From Gemmatimonadota bacterium (lineage in GTDB: Bacteria > Gemmatimonadota > Gemmatimonadetes > Palauibacterales > Palauibacteraceae), in assembly GCA_029288095.1 (NCBI GenBank), contig JARFPW010000323.1, positions 1 to 23,063 of the forward strand: 23,063 bases of DNA. Direction: 5' to 3'. Shown here piece after piece: positions 1 through 7,761 of this stretch. A model generated the notes under the pieces. It saw nothing but the letters and a program-made list of their open reading frames with translations. It had not been told where the DNA came from and made no database searches. Each line of letters begins with the position of its first letter. Within the stretch, counting starts at the first letter, position 1. A program made the position numbers and the translations under genes.

Positions 1-1693
1 GTTCCCAGGCGGCCCGCTGATCAGGCGTATCCTCGTACAGGAAGGCCGACTCGAGTTCGCGTTGCCACCGTGTCTCGGGACTGAAGGTGTGCCCCTCGCG
101 GACGACGCGGTGCGCGTACAGGTCAAGCAACTCGGTGGCCATCGCACGGATGGCCGCCTCCGTCTTCTGCTTCAACGCCTTCCACTGCCGACCGCCGAGC
201 TTGTGAACCGCTGGCGGCGATCCTCCGTCCGGGTCACCCACGCCGGACCAGCGCTCGATGATGTCGAGCCGGTAGTGGGGGACACGGAGGATCTCACCCT
301 CCGCATACTCGATCTTCAGCGTCTCGACAGTTTCCTCGCCGATCGTGACCCGTTCCAGTCCGGCGTACCGGCCTACGCCGTGATCCAGGTGGACCACGTA
401 ATCTCCCTGTCGCAGCGAGGCAACGGACTCGAGCGACGCGACGCCATGCAGCCTGCGCTGGCGACGGAGGCGGTGTGACCGCTTGAAGATTTCGTGGTCG
501 GTGAGCAGGAGAAGCGGTTCGGGACCCGGGATCCGGAATCCGCCACTGATCACACCGATCGCGAGTTCGACCCGGTCAACGAGGCGGGGGCCGCCAACAT
601 CGCGCAGGATCTCCTCGAGACGCTCGAGCTGTCCTTCGTTGTCACACATTATGGTGGCGTGCTGACCCGTCTCCACGGCCTCGGTCAGCTCGACCACCAG
701 CCGCTGCATGTCCCTCTCGATCAGTGGATGCGGTTCGAGGCTGAAGTCCATCCCGGACCCGACCGACCCAGCCTCCGTGATCCGGATGCACGACAGCGAC
801 TCCAGGCGGGCCAGGGCGGCGTCCGGCTCCATAACGATCTCGGCGGCAGACCCGTCGTGGGGGCGGGCCCCCCACGCCTCGCTCACCTCATGCCACAACC
901 GGGCTCCAGCACCGGCAACGTCAGTGCCGCATGCTTCGAGGAGGACGGCCGAATCCGGGAGTATCTCCAGGAGGCACCGGCGTTCCCAACCCGCGTCCGA
1001 CTCGGCCAGCGCCGGATCGAGGGCCACCGGGAAGATCTCCAGGTCATCCAGTCGCCCGATCGATCGCTGCGTCAGCAGGTCAAACCGACGGAGCGACGCG
1101 ACTTCGTCGTCCCAGAACTCGATGCGCAGCGGATCATCGTGCCCGAACGGAAATACATCGACGATTCCGCCTCGCACGACGAAGTCACCCAGTTCCTGTA
1201 CGGAGGATCTTGACGAAAAACCCAGTCGTCCGAGTCGCTCCGCCAGGCCGTCGCGGCTCACGGTGTCTCCGACGGCGAGCTTGATGCCGAATTCGGAGCC
1301 GCTCGCCACCGCGGAGCGCTCGACCAGCCCGCGGGCGGTAGTAACGATCAGGCTGGCCCGGCCGGCCAGTAGCGACGCAAACGCATCGGCCCGCCGGCTG
1401 GAGATTTCAACGTGTGGATCTGCGTTTTCGAACGGGAGGGTCTCCCGCTGAGGGAGATACCTTGTGCCGACACTCATCCCGACGGTCCCGAGGTCGGCGA
1501 ACATCGCCTCGGCGGCTGAGGGGTCCGGCACGACCGCAACGACGCACCGGCCCGTCTGTTGCCGGAGGGCGGCAGCCAGCAGAGCGGGCGCCGCGCCCGG
1601 GAGTCCGGAGACCGTCGCGACGGAACCGCTCGGAGGAACCAGCGCGTCGGACTCGACGGCCAGGAATCGAGCGGTAAACCGGTCGAGGATCAT
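1..1693 (-). CDS. mfd: Transcription-repair coupling factor Mfd, N-terminal half (partial)
   Basis: ATP-driven DNA translocase that removes stalled RNA polymerase at lesions and recruits UvrA for nucleotide excision repair in the cytoplasm. I translated the minus strand by hand: the frame is open from ATG at 1693 to the left edge, about 564 codons, with the C-terminal motor missing. The N-terminal UvrB-like region covers roughly residues 1-330 and contains the family signature GDFVVRGGIVDVFPFG. A CarD-like RNA-polymerase interaction domain follows at about 425-490, with GDYVVHLDHGVGRY and EYAEGEILRVPHYRLD. The start of the helicase domain (FLYEDTPDQ) lies at the window edge. The family is normally about 1100-1150 residues, so roughly half is present. 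The ATG overlaps the stop of the upstream VWA gene (ATGA, 1690-1693) and has only a distant purine-rich site, so translational coupling is likely. Identity is secure. Confidence 0.95.
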   Translation of the reverse strand, partial: MILDRFTARFLAVESDALVPPSGSVATVSGLPGAAPALLAAALRQQTGRCVVAVVPDPSAAEAMFADLGTVGMSVGTRYLPQRETLPFENADPHVEISSRRADAFASLLAGRASLIVTTARGLVERSAVASGSEFGIKLAVGDTVSRDGLAERLGRLGFSSRSSVQELGDFVVRGGIVDVFPFGHDDPLRIEFWDDEVASLRRFDLLTQRSIGRLDDLEIFPVALDPALAESDAGWERRCLLEILPDSAVLLEACGTDVAGAGARLWHEVSEAWGARPHDGSAAEIVMEPDAALARLESLSCIRITEAGSVGSGMDFSLEPHPLIERDMQRLVVELTEAVETGQHATIMCDNEGQLERLEEILRDVGGPRLVDRVELAIGVISGGFRIPGPEPLLLLTDHEIFKRSHRLRRQRRLHGVASLESVASLRQGDYVVHLDHGVGRYAGLERVTIGEETVETLKIEYAEGEILRVPHYRLDIIERWSGVGDPDGGSPPAVHKLGGRQWKALKQKTEAAIRAMATELLDLYAHRVVREGHTFSPETRWQRELESAFLYEDTPDQRAAWE

Positions 1694-3669
1694 GCCGCGT
1701 CGGTGACCTCACCGTCAGAGGATCTCCGGGTCCTGCGGCCGGCCCCGACTCCGCCAAGGGCCCGCTCGGGAGCTGCCAGTATCAGCTCCGCGAAGAACAG
1801 CAATACGATCGCAAGGAGCAGCCAGGGCGTGGCTTCAGCCCCGCGTCTCGCGGCGAACACGCTTGACGACCAGTCCCCGGATGTGCCCACGGTCTGAACG
1901 GTGGACCCTGCGAAAGCCGATTCCAGCTCGGCCGTGGAGGCCGGCCGGAGATCCGACTCCGCCGTGGGAACATTGACGCCGACAGGGGTGTCCGCCGACA
2001 TCCCGTCATCGGCCACGCGCACGGTCCAGACGCCCGCATGGACGGGCATCCAGGGTGCACCCCCCTCCACCCGTACGGTGTCACCGGACGGCGACACGAC
2101 TTCCTCCGCCCGCGCGGGAAGAGCCAGGGAGACGCCTGCCTCGGTCCGCCACGACGGTTCCTCGCCCGGCCTGCTCCAATAGAGCAGCAGATGCTCGAGG
2201 AAGGGGATCATCGCCACGCCCGTCGGCAGATCCGTAGCCCCGGGATCGACGGGAGAAGCCAGCAGGAGGAAGACCCTGGAGCCGGCCCGACCCCGGACGA
2301 GCCAGGGAGCGCCGTCCGCCGTGCGCAGGAGTACGCTATCGACCGAGCTGACGGGCGCTGTTTGTCGCTCCAGGCCATAAGCCATCGAGACCCGCACCAG
2401 ATCGATCCCGCCGATCCGCGGCGGATTACCCAAAGTGACGGCTCCCGCGCTGGGCTGAACGGCGAGCCTCCACGGTACGCCGGCGGCAGACAGACCCTGC
2501 TGGAACGCCGGCAGGTCAGTAATGTCCAGGGGAGGTACGAGCAGGAGGGCTGCCTCGCCCGGTCCCGAAGGCCGGTACGTTCCCTCTACAACCTCGACAC
2601 TCGGAACGTCTCCCCCGGATTCGTTCCGTATCCGTCCCTCGGCCCACAGTGTCTGAAGGGCCTTTCCGAGGAATCCGTCGGGATCACCGGCGAACTGAAC
2701 CACCGGAACGTCGGCGGTAACCAGACCAAGCTGGCGTCCGTCATCCGATCGCAGACTGGACGGAGGCGTTTCGACCCTGATCGAGTGGGTACCCGGGGAA
2801 AGATCGGGTAGCGCGAGGATGGCCTCACTACCCCATGCAGCGCGGGACATCGCGGCCGTTTGACCGTCCACGATGAGTCTGACATCGACGGTATCCGTCC
2901 CGCCGCCTTCGCCCGTGATCCCGATCAGGGCCGCCACTGTAGCCGGTTCGCCCGGGACAACCGGGCCATCCGGCTCCAGGCGCAGCGCCGTCACCGCCCC
3001 GTTTGGGCTCTCACCACCGGTATCTACGCCGATTACGACCGGTCCCCAAGCCGACAGGTCGAGTGGCTCGCCCTGCAAGGCGGAGGCCTGCCCATCGGAG
3101 TAGACGTGCGCCTCTCGCACGCGATCGTCCACCACGGGCACCGCCGTCGTGAGCTCGGCGAGTCTGCCGACGAGATCTCCTCCGGCATCCGTGGCCTCGA
3201 TGGCTCCCAGCGCTGCCACCGCCTGATCCGCGGATACGCCTGCGGCGAGTACCGTTCCGACGAGGGGCGCTACCCAGAACCGATCGGCGGGACCGGCGTT
3301 CTCGAGGGCGGTCCGCGCAGCCTCGAGCTGATGATCGAGCAGCGTGCGACCGTCTGTCACACGCCCCATGCTTGCCGAGTTGTCGACGATCAACAGAGCG
3401 TCCGTCGGCTCATGGTCCCGCGCGCCTCCCCTTCCTGCGAGAGGCCGCGCGGCGGCGACGGCGAGAAGCACTACGAGCAGGATTCGCGTGGCGAGGAGCA
3501 ATTGATCGCGCAGGCGCATCGATCGGGCCGTGCGCCGCTCGGCTCGACGGAGGTATCGCAATGCGGGAAAGGGAATCCGCTGCGCGACGTCACGCCGCAA
3601 CAGATGAAGCAGAATCGGAGCGGCCGCGAGCGCCGCCAGGGCTAGAGCCCAGGGATGCAGGAAGTTCAT
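1690..3669 (-). CDS. BatA-like VWA membrane protein
   Basis: Membrane-anchored von Willebrand factor A protein of the BatA/aerotolerance type, 659 residues. Residues 1-24 form the typical N-terminal membrane helix (MNFLHPWALALAALAAAPIL then LHLLRR), and a second helix lies at about 56-75. A VWA domain follows, with the MIDAS motif D96-x-S98-x-S100 intact. A long extracytoplasmic region ends in a C-terminal membrane helix (PWLLLAIVLLFFAELILA, near 615-635) and a basic tail. The frame extends 36 codons further upstream, but ATG 3669 gives the canonical BatA N-terminus and overlaps the DUF58 stop by ATGA (3666-3669). Family members usually work with a DUF58 protein and a MoxR ATPase; the DUF58 gene is directly upstream, but no MoxR gene is nearby. 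The exact role (envelope stress, metal-dependent assembly) is unknown. An arrangement followed directly by mfd is unusual. Confidence 0.85.
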   Translation of the reverse strand: MNFLHPWALALAALAAAPILLHLLRRDVAQRIPFPALRYLRRAERRTARSMRLRDQLLLATRILLVVLLAVAAARPLAGRGGARDHEPTDALLIVDNSASMGRVTDGRTLLDHQLEAARTALENAGPADRFWVAPLVGTVLAAGVSADQAVAALGAIEATDAGGDLVGRLAELTTAVPVVDDRVREAHVYSDGQASALQGEPLDLSAWGPVVIGVDTGGESPNGAVTALRLEPDGPVVPGEPATVAALIGITGEGGGTDTVDVRLIVDGQTAAMSRAAWGSEAILALPDLSPGTHSIRVETPPSSLRSDDGRQLGLVTADVPVVQFAGDPDGFLGKALQTLWAEGRIRNESGGDVPSVEVVEGTYRPSGPGEAALLLVPPLDITDLPAFQQGLSAAGVPWRLAVQPSAGAVTLGNPPRIGGIDLVRVSMAYGLERQTAPVSSVDSVLLRTADGAPWLVRGRAGSRVFLLLASPVDPGATDLPTGVAMIPFLEHLLLYWSRPGEEPSWRTEAGVSLALPARAEEVVSPSGDTVRVEGGAPWMPVHAGVWTVRVADDGMSADTPVGVNVPTAESDLRPASTAELESAFAGSTVQTVGTSGDWSSSVFAARRGAEATPWLLLAIVLLFFAELILAAPERALGGVGAGRRTRRSSDGEVTDAA

Positions 3670-4616
3670 CCGAGCCTGGCGCGCTTCTCCAGGTATCGGC
3701 GCAGCACGCGGCCGATGGGGACATCCGTCGTCACCAATTCGTAGTCCGCTCCCATGCGGCTGCACACGCGTCGCCACTCCGAAACCGATTCGGCCACCGC
3801 CCGACTGTACTCGCGCCGCAACGCGGAACTGCTCGTCCGCAACTCCTCGTTGGTTTCAGGATCGAAGAACACAGCGTCCCCGGCCGCCGGCAGGTCGCGC
3901 TCCGCGGGATCCATCAGGTGAAACACGAGGACCTCATGGCCGCGATGGCTCAGGTAGTGCAGCGCATCGCGAGTAGCATCCGGATCAACCAGCAGATCCG
4001 ACATCAAGATCACGAGCCCCCTGCGTCGAAGCCGCATCGAGACGTCGCGGAGAGCTTTTTCGGCTTCCGTCCCTCCTTTACCGCCCAGCTTCTCCAACTC
4101 GCGAACCAGGCGGTTCAAGTGTCGCAGGACTCCGCGCGGCGCCACGTGTGCACGGATCTCCGAGTCGAACGCCAACAGACCGACCGCGTCCCCCTGTCGG
4201 AGCAGCAACACGGACAGAGAGGCCGCCAGCAACCGGGCATACTCCAGCTTCTTCAGGTACTGGGCCTCGTCGGATACCCAGTCCATCGACTGGCTCGTGT
4301 CGAGCAGAAGATACGCCCGAAGGTTCGTTTCCTCCTCGAACTGCTTTATGTAGTACCGGTCCGATCGCCCGAACATCTTCCAGTCAACGAACCGGACGTC
4401 GTCCCCCGGGTAGTAAGGGCGGTTCTCGGCGAACTCGACGGAAAACCCGCGATGGGGCGATCGGTGCAGACCAATCAGGAATCCATCGACGATTCCCCGT
4501 GCGACGAAGTCGAGTCTGCCGAGCGATGACACGTGAAGAGGCGCCATCAAGTCCGGCCTCCCGGGAGAGGGTTCGCGGGAATCCGGTGCAGCCGATGTTC
4601 CTGCTCGCGTGTTCAT
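3666..4616 (-). CDS. DUF58 domain protein (VWA-like)
   Basis: Cytosolic DUF58 protein, the usual partner of MoxR AAA ATPases and Bat-type VWA proteins; its biochemical role is not established. The DUF58 signature is clear: HRSPHRGFSVEFAENRPYYP at about residues 51-70, continuing with GDDVRFVDWK at 71-80, then YYIKQFEEETN. A VWA-like core follows with a complete D106-x-S108-x-S110 motif (LLLDTSQSM). I chose ATG 4616 (316 residues) because the family usually has 20-40 residues before the conserved RLDFVARGIVDGF stretch. A GTG at 4664 would add 16 residues, and ATG 4547 would remove 23; no start has a strong ribosome site at good spacing. It is the first gene of an apparent operon with the BatA-like gene (ATGA overlap) and mfd, and is divergent from the M28 peptidase. 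Confidence 0.85.
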   Translation of the reverse strand: MNTRAGTSAAPDSREPSPGRPDLMAPLHVSSLGRLDFVARGIVDGFLIGLHRSPHRGFSVEFAENRPYYPGDDVRFVDWKMFGRSDRYYIKQFEEETNLRAYLLLDTSQSMDWVSDEAQYLKKLEYARLLAASLSVLLLRQGDAVGLLAFDSEIRAHVAPRGVLRHLNRLVRELEKLGGKGGTEAEKALRDVSMRLRRRGLVILMSDLLVDPDATRDALHYLSHRGHEVLVFHLMDPAERDLPAAGDAVFFDPETNEELRTSSSALRREYSRAVAESVSEWRRVCSRMGADYELVTTDVPIGRVLRRYLEKRARLG

Positions 4617-4642
4617 GAGTCGTAGCGGTCGTTCCTGAAAGA

Positions 4643-4672
4643 TTGTCCCGTGGTCCGGGCTCACCGTACACT
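4643..4672 (+). promoter_or_regulatory. Putative sigma-70 promoter for the M28 peptidase gene
   Basis: TTGTCC at 4643-4648 and TACACT at 4667-4672 are separated by 18 nt, each matching 4 of 6 consensus positions. This would place the transcript start about 35 nt before ATG 4715. It lies in the 98-nt divergent region between the DUF58 and M28 genes. Called by eye only. Confidence 0.35.
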
Positions 4673-4714
4673 CGGGGCCCCCCGCGATGTTCCTGAATAT
4701 GAAAGGCCTGAGCC

Positions 4715-6217
4715 ATGCGAAGACAGGGTTGGATGGGCGGATGGTGCTCGGCGGTGGTGCTGGTCTGTGTGCTTGCCAGTCCCGCCGGCCTCACGGCACA
4801 GGCAGCAACGGCGGTGCTGACGGATGCTGACGTGGCTGCCGCGGAGATCGATGTCGACGAGTTGAGAACGCACCTGGCGATTATCGCGGACGATTCGATG
4901 CGCGGTCGTGCTACGCCAAGTCCGGAATTGAATGCCACGGCGGAGTATGTAGCCTCACAGTTCGCGGCGTTCGGATTGCTTCCCGGTAACGGTGACAGCT
5001 GGTTGCAGGAGTACCCACTGACCACGATGCGCGCCGGACCGGAATCTGCGCACGTGGTGGCAATCACCGGGCCGACCGGCTCCTGGCAGCTGGAGTTCGG
5101 GGAGGACTACCTCGCTTCCTACCAGGGAATGACCGCAGATGGTGCTGGAGACCTGCAACTCGTCACGGTCGGTGAAGATCCGCCCGACGCGACCGGCAAG
5201 ATCGTCGCCGTGCGCGTGACGATGGCCAACGTGCAGCAGGTCTTCGGTGGGGGCCTCGCCGACATGATCGAAGGGGAAGCCGCAGGATTCGTGTTGTCGC
5301 TCGACGTGCCCGACGATTTCATGAACCGGCTGCGTCGGTTCCTCGGAGGCGAGCGCATGCGTCTGGGCGAGCCGGCCGAGTCATCGGTTCCGGTCGTCTA
5401 CCTCGTGCACTCCCGCCTGCCCGCGTCCCTCGCAGCGGTGTTTCTCGGGGAGGAGAGCCCGACCGGCTGGTCCGCCCGCCTGCACACCGAAGCAATCGTG
5501 AGCAAGGAGACCGCCCCGAATACGATAGGCATCCTGGAGGGCTCGGATCCCGAACTGCGCGAGGAGTACGTCGTCTTCACGGCTCACATGGACCACATTG
5601 GCGTCAGCTCCGGCGTGTCGGGCGACTCGATCAATAACGGTGCTGACGACGATGGGTCGGGTACCGTTACGATCATCGAACTCGCCCAGGCGTTCGCGGC
5701 TCTGGAGAACCGGCCGCGGCGGTCTCTGGTGTTCATGACCGTGAGCGGTGAAGAGCGGGGCCTGCTTGGTTCGCAATGGTATTCCGAGAACCCCCTCGTG
5801 CCGTTGGAGCAGACGGTCGCCAACGTAAACCTCGACATGATCGGCCGGAACTGGCAGGACACGATTGTGGCGATCGGAAAAGAGGAATCAACACTGGGTC
5901 CGCTCGTCGAATCGATCGCGGCGGCTCACCCTGAGCTCGATATGACGGTGATCGACGACCTGTGGCCGGAGGAGAGCTTCTACTCACGCTCCGATCATTA
6001 CAACTTTGCCCGCAAGGGTGTGCCGATTCTGTTCTTCTTCAACGGTACGCACGAGGACTATCATCAGGAGTCGGACGAGGTCGATAAGATCGGCTTCGAC
6101 AAAATGGCTCGAATCGGCCGCCTGATCTTCTACCTGGGTCTGGAAGTTGCGAACGCGGATGAACGCCCGATGTGGGACGCGGACGCTTACGCGCGCGTGG
6201 TAGAACGGATCGACTAA
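4715..6217 (+). CDS. Exported M28 family zinc metallopeptidase
   Basis: Secreted or periplasmic aminopeptidase-like enzyme of family M28, 500 residues. A signal peptide covers about residues 1-31 (basic start, hydrophobic core CSAVVLVCVLASPAG, cleavage near TAQA-A). The region at about 140-265 looks like a PA-type inserted domain (VPVVYLVHSRLP). The co-catalytic zinc site is complete: H291-x-D293 (AHMDHIG), bridging Asp in NNGADDDGSG (311-313), catalytic E346/E347 in SGEERGLLGS, D374 in NLDMIGR and H450 in EDYHQESDE. These match the family's di-zinc layout, so the enzyme should be active; substrates are unknown (N-terminal amino acids or dipeptides are likely). ATG 4715 has AAAGG at 4702-4706, 8 nt upstream. 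It is transcribed alone from the divergent region, and an inverted repeat lies after it. Confidence 0.92.
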   Translation: MRRQGWMGGWCSAVVLVCVLASPAGLTAQAATAVLTDADVAAAEIDVDELRTHLAIIADDSMRGRATPSPELNATAEYVASQFAAFGLLPGNGDSWLQEYPLTTMRAGPESAHVVAITGPTGSWQLEFGEDYLASYQGMTADGAGDLQLVTVGEDPPDATGKIVAVRVTMANVQQVFGGGLADMIEGEAAGFVLSLDVPDDFMNRLRRFLGGERMRLGEPAESSVPVVYLVHSRLPASLAAVFLGEESPTGWSARLHTEAIVSKETAPNTIGILEGSDPELREEYVVFTAHMDHIGVSSGVSGDSINNGADDDGSGTVTIIELAQAFAALENRPRRSLVFMTVSGEERGLLGSQWYSENPLVPLEQTVANVNLDMIGRNWQDTIVAIGKEESTLGPLVESIAAAHPELDMTVIDDLWPEESFYSRSDHYNFARKGVPILFFFNGTHEDYHQESDEVDKIGFDKMARIGRLIFYLGLEVANADERPMWDADAYARVVERID

Positions 6218-6229
6218 GCAACGGCTCGT

Positions 6230-6258
6230 TTGAAGCCCTCCCGGGGATCCGCTAGATT
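6230..6258 (+). promoter_or_regulatory. Putative sigma-70 promoter for the YtxH-type gene
   Basis: TTGAAG at 6230-6235, a 17-nt spacer and TAGATT at 6253-6258; each box matches 4 of 6 consensus bases at ideal spacing. The expected transcript start is near 6265, about 36 nt before ATG 6301. The left arm of a perfect inverted repeat overlaps the spacer and the first base of the -10 box. Confidence 0.45.
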
Positions 6259-6279
6259 GGCTGTGTTCAGCGGATCCCC
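6243..6279 (+). repeat. Perfect 11-bp inverted repeat, candidate operator or terminator
   Basis: GGGGATCCGCT at 6243-6253 is exactly reverse-complemented by AGCGGATCCCC at 6269-6279, with a 15-nt loop. The left arm sits inside the putative promoter and the right arm just after the expected transcript start, so a transcript from that promoter could not form the hairpin. That geometry fits a DNA operator for a dimeric regulator. Read-through RNA from the M28 gene could form the hairpin, but no T-run follows, so a classical intrinsic terminator is less likely. Confidence 0.6.
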
Positions 6280-6300
6280 ATTCAAGGCAGCGGAACACAC

Positions 6301-6744
6301 ATGTCCGACTACGATCAGACGCCCTATGTGGTGGTCGAACGACGAGGCTCAAACCTCGGAGCGTTTCTTGGCGGAGCGGTCCTGGGTGCCATCGTCGCAT
6401 TGCTGTACGCCCCAAAGACCGGGGAAGAGACTCAGGCGGAACTCCGGGACGGTCTGCGTCGACTGCGCGATGACGCGGAAGACAGGCTCGGTCAGGCCAA
6501 GACGGACGTAGGCCGCGGGTACGAGAAGGTGCGCGAAGAAGTCACTACCCGCGTGGATACGGCGCGCGAGGATCTCCGTCAGCGGCGGATGCAGGCGGAA
6601 GAGGCTGTGAGGGCCGGTAGAGATGCGGCTCGAAAGGCGCGCGAGGACCTGGAACGCCGGGTCTCGGAATCGAAAGACGTCTACCGGGAGAAGGTTGCCC
6701 GGGCGGCCGCCGAGGCCGACGCGTCGGACGAGAACTCCGGCTGA
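6301..6744 (+). CDS. YtxH domain small membrane protein
   Basis: A 147-residue protein with one N-terminal membrane segment and a long charged helix. Residues about 18-36 (LGAFLGGAVLGAIVALLYAP) followed by KTGEETQAELRDGL are the hallmark of the YtxH family, a general-stress-associated group of unknown mechanism. The remaining ~100 residues are Glu/Arg/Ala-rich with heptad-like spacing and should form an amphipathic helix or coiled coil. ATG 6301 is preceded by GCGGAA, a weak ribosome site. It has its own likely promoter with an operator-like repeat. The TGA stop (6742-6744) is in the same reading frame as the downstream YihY gene, with only 21 nt to that gene's likely CTG start, so the two are probably co-transcribed. 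Confidence 0.85.
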   Translation: MSDYDQTPYVVVERRGSNLGAFLGGAVLGAIVALLYAPKTGEETQAELRDGLRRLRDDAEDRLGQAKTDVGRGYEKVREEVTTRVDTAREDLRQRRMQAEEAVRAGRDAARKAREDLERRVSESKDVYREKVARAAAEADASDENSG

Positions 6745-6765
6745 CGTCGACCGGAGAAACGTACA

Positions 6766-7668
6766 CTGAGCCTTCGCCCGGCCCGGGTCCCCGGCTTTGA
6801 GGGCGGGGCCCGGGGCGCATTCGAGTTCGCTCGCGAGGTCTACGACCAGGCGGGGGCGGACAACATCTTCTTCCTCGCGTCAGGGCTGACGTTCAGCCTG
6901 TTGCTGGCGGCCGTGCCTTTCCTGCTCCTTCTGGTCGCAGCAGCCGGAACCATACTGGCGCCCACCCTCAACGTGCCGCCCGAGGTGGCCCTGGACTGGC
7001 TGGCAGGCTTCCTTCCCGTTTCGGAATCCGTTCGACGCGACGTCTGGGCTACCATTCTGGACCTCGCGGATGTTTCCAGGTCTGCCAGTCCCATATCCGC
7101 CCTGTTATTCGTCTGGTTCTCGACTCGCCTGTTCGGCGCTCTGCGGACAGCGCTCGACTACGTTTTCGATCTGCGCCATGAGGTAGGCGTCCTGGCGGCG
7201 AAGTTCCGGGACCTGCAGCTGGTCCTGGCCGCGTCGGTACTGCTGCTGGCCAACGTAGGGATCACGACGACGTTCCTGGCGATGAGCCGCCGGGTGCTGT
7301 CCCGGACGCCCATTCCTCCCGGCCCCGCGCTCACCGTACTCGGCTATCTGACCGCGTTCGGAGCGATATTTCTGATGTTTCTGCTGATCTACAAGTACGT
7401 GCCCACGACGAGCCTTGGGTGGCGAACGGCGATTGTCGCGGCGGTGTTCGCGAGCGTCGGATTCGAACTCGTCAAGTACGGTTTGGGCGTGTACCTGACC
7501 GAGATCGCCGACTTCACCCGCGTATTCTCCGCGTTCGCTACACTGGTCCTGGTCGTCGTCTCCTTCTACTACACGGCGATCCTGTTCATCCTCGGAGCCG
7601 AGGTCGCGAAGGTGCGCGCCTACCAGCGCGTCATGCGAGGTCAACGCGAGGTGTTTGACGCTGCCTGA
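6766..7668 (+). CDS. YihY/BrkB-family inner membrane protein, probable CTG start
   Basis: Polytopic membrane protein of the YihY/virulence factor BrkB family (often wrongly named ribonuclease BN), about 300 residues from the proposed start; its molecular function is unknown. Six hydrophobic segments are visible, starting with SGLTFSLLLAAVPFLLLLVA and ending with VVVSFYYTAILFILGAEVAKV. The latter is a typical C-terminal family signature. The frame has no ATG, GTG or TTG between the YtxH stop and TTG 6901, and TTG 6901 would cut the first membrane helix in half. CTG 6766 is preceded by GGAG at 6753-6756 with a 9-nt spacer and restores the amphipathic N-terminal helix (GAFEFAREVYDQAGADN). I therefore prefer it. 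Read-through of the in-frame UGA at 6742, or a sequence error, are alternatives. Family is secure, start is not. Confidence 0.8.
   Translation: MSLRPARVPGFEGGARGAFEFAREVYDQAGADNIFFLASGLTFSLLLAAVPFLLLLVAAAGTILAPTLNVPPEVALDWLAGFLPVSESVRRDVWATILDLADVSRSASPISALLFVWFSTRLFGALRTALDYVFDLRHEVGVLAAKFRDLQLVLAASVLLLANVGITTTFLAMSRRVLSRTPIPPGPALTVLGYLTAFGAIFLMFLLIYKYVPTTSLGWRTAIVAAVFASVGFELVKYGLGVYLTEIADFTRVFSAFATLVLVVVSFYYTAILFILGAEVAKVRAYQRVMRGQREVFDAA
6781..6816 (+). other. GC-rich stem-loop at the 5' end of the YihY gene
   Basis: GCCCGGGTCCCCG (6781-6793) can pair with CGGGGCCCGGGGC (6804-6816): 11 of 13 positions pair around a 10-nt loop. It lies five codons after the proposed CTG start and 36 nt after the YtxH stop. 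No T-run follows. It could slow ribosomes or polymerase between the two genes, or may only reflect high GC. Confidence 0.4.
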
Positions 7669-7707
7669 GCTGCGTGACTGTCGGTAGCGTGCCCAGCGAG
7701 TCCGGTC

Positions 7708-7713
7708 TAGATT
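7708..7713 (+). promoter_or_regulatory. Possible -10 box upstream of smpB
   Basis: TAGATT within CTAGATT, 48 nt before the smpB start, identical to the -10 boxes proposed for the YtxH gene and the acyl-CoA dehydrogenase. The matching -35 position (TAGCGT) is poor, so this is weak evidence of a promoter. Confidence 0.25.
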
Positions 7714-7761
7714 TGCCGCGTCCCGTCTTATCCCGCAGTGCGGCTTCTGGAGGTCAGGTGG

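Noticed and set aside
494..1213. Plus-strand open frames over the left 1.7 kb.
   Set aside because: The minus strand translates to unmistakable Mfd sequence across the whole stretch, so the plus-strand frames are shadows.
6742..6744. UGA as a selenocysteine codon, given the stem-loop 36 nt downstream.
   Set aside because: The position is in a linker between two families with no known redox residue there, and the hairpin lacks a recognisable bacterial SECIS loop; ordinary termination is far more likely.
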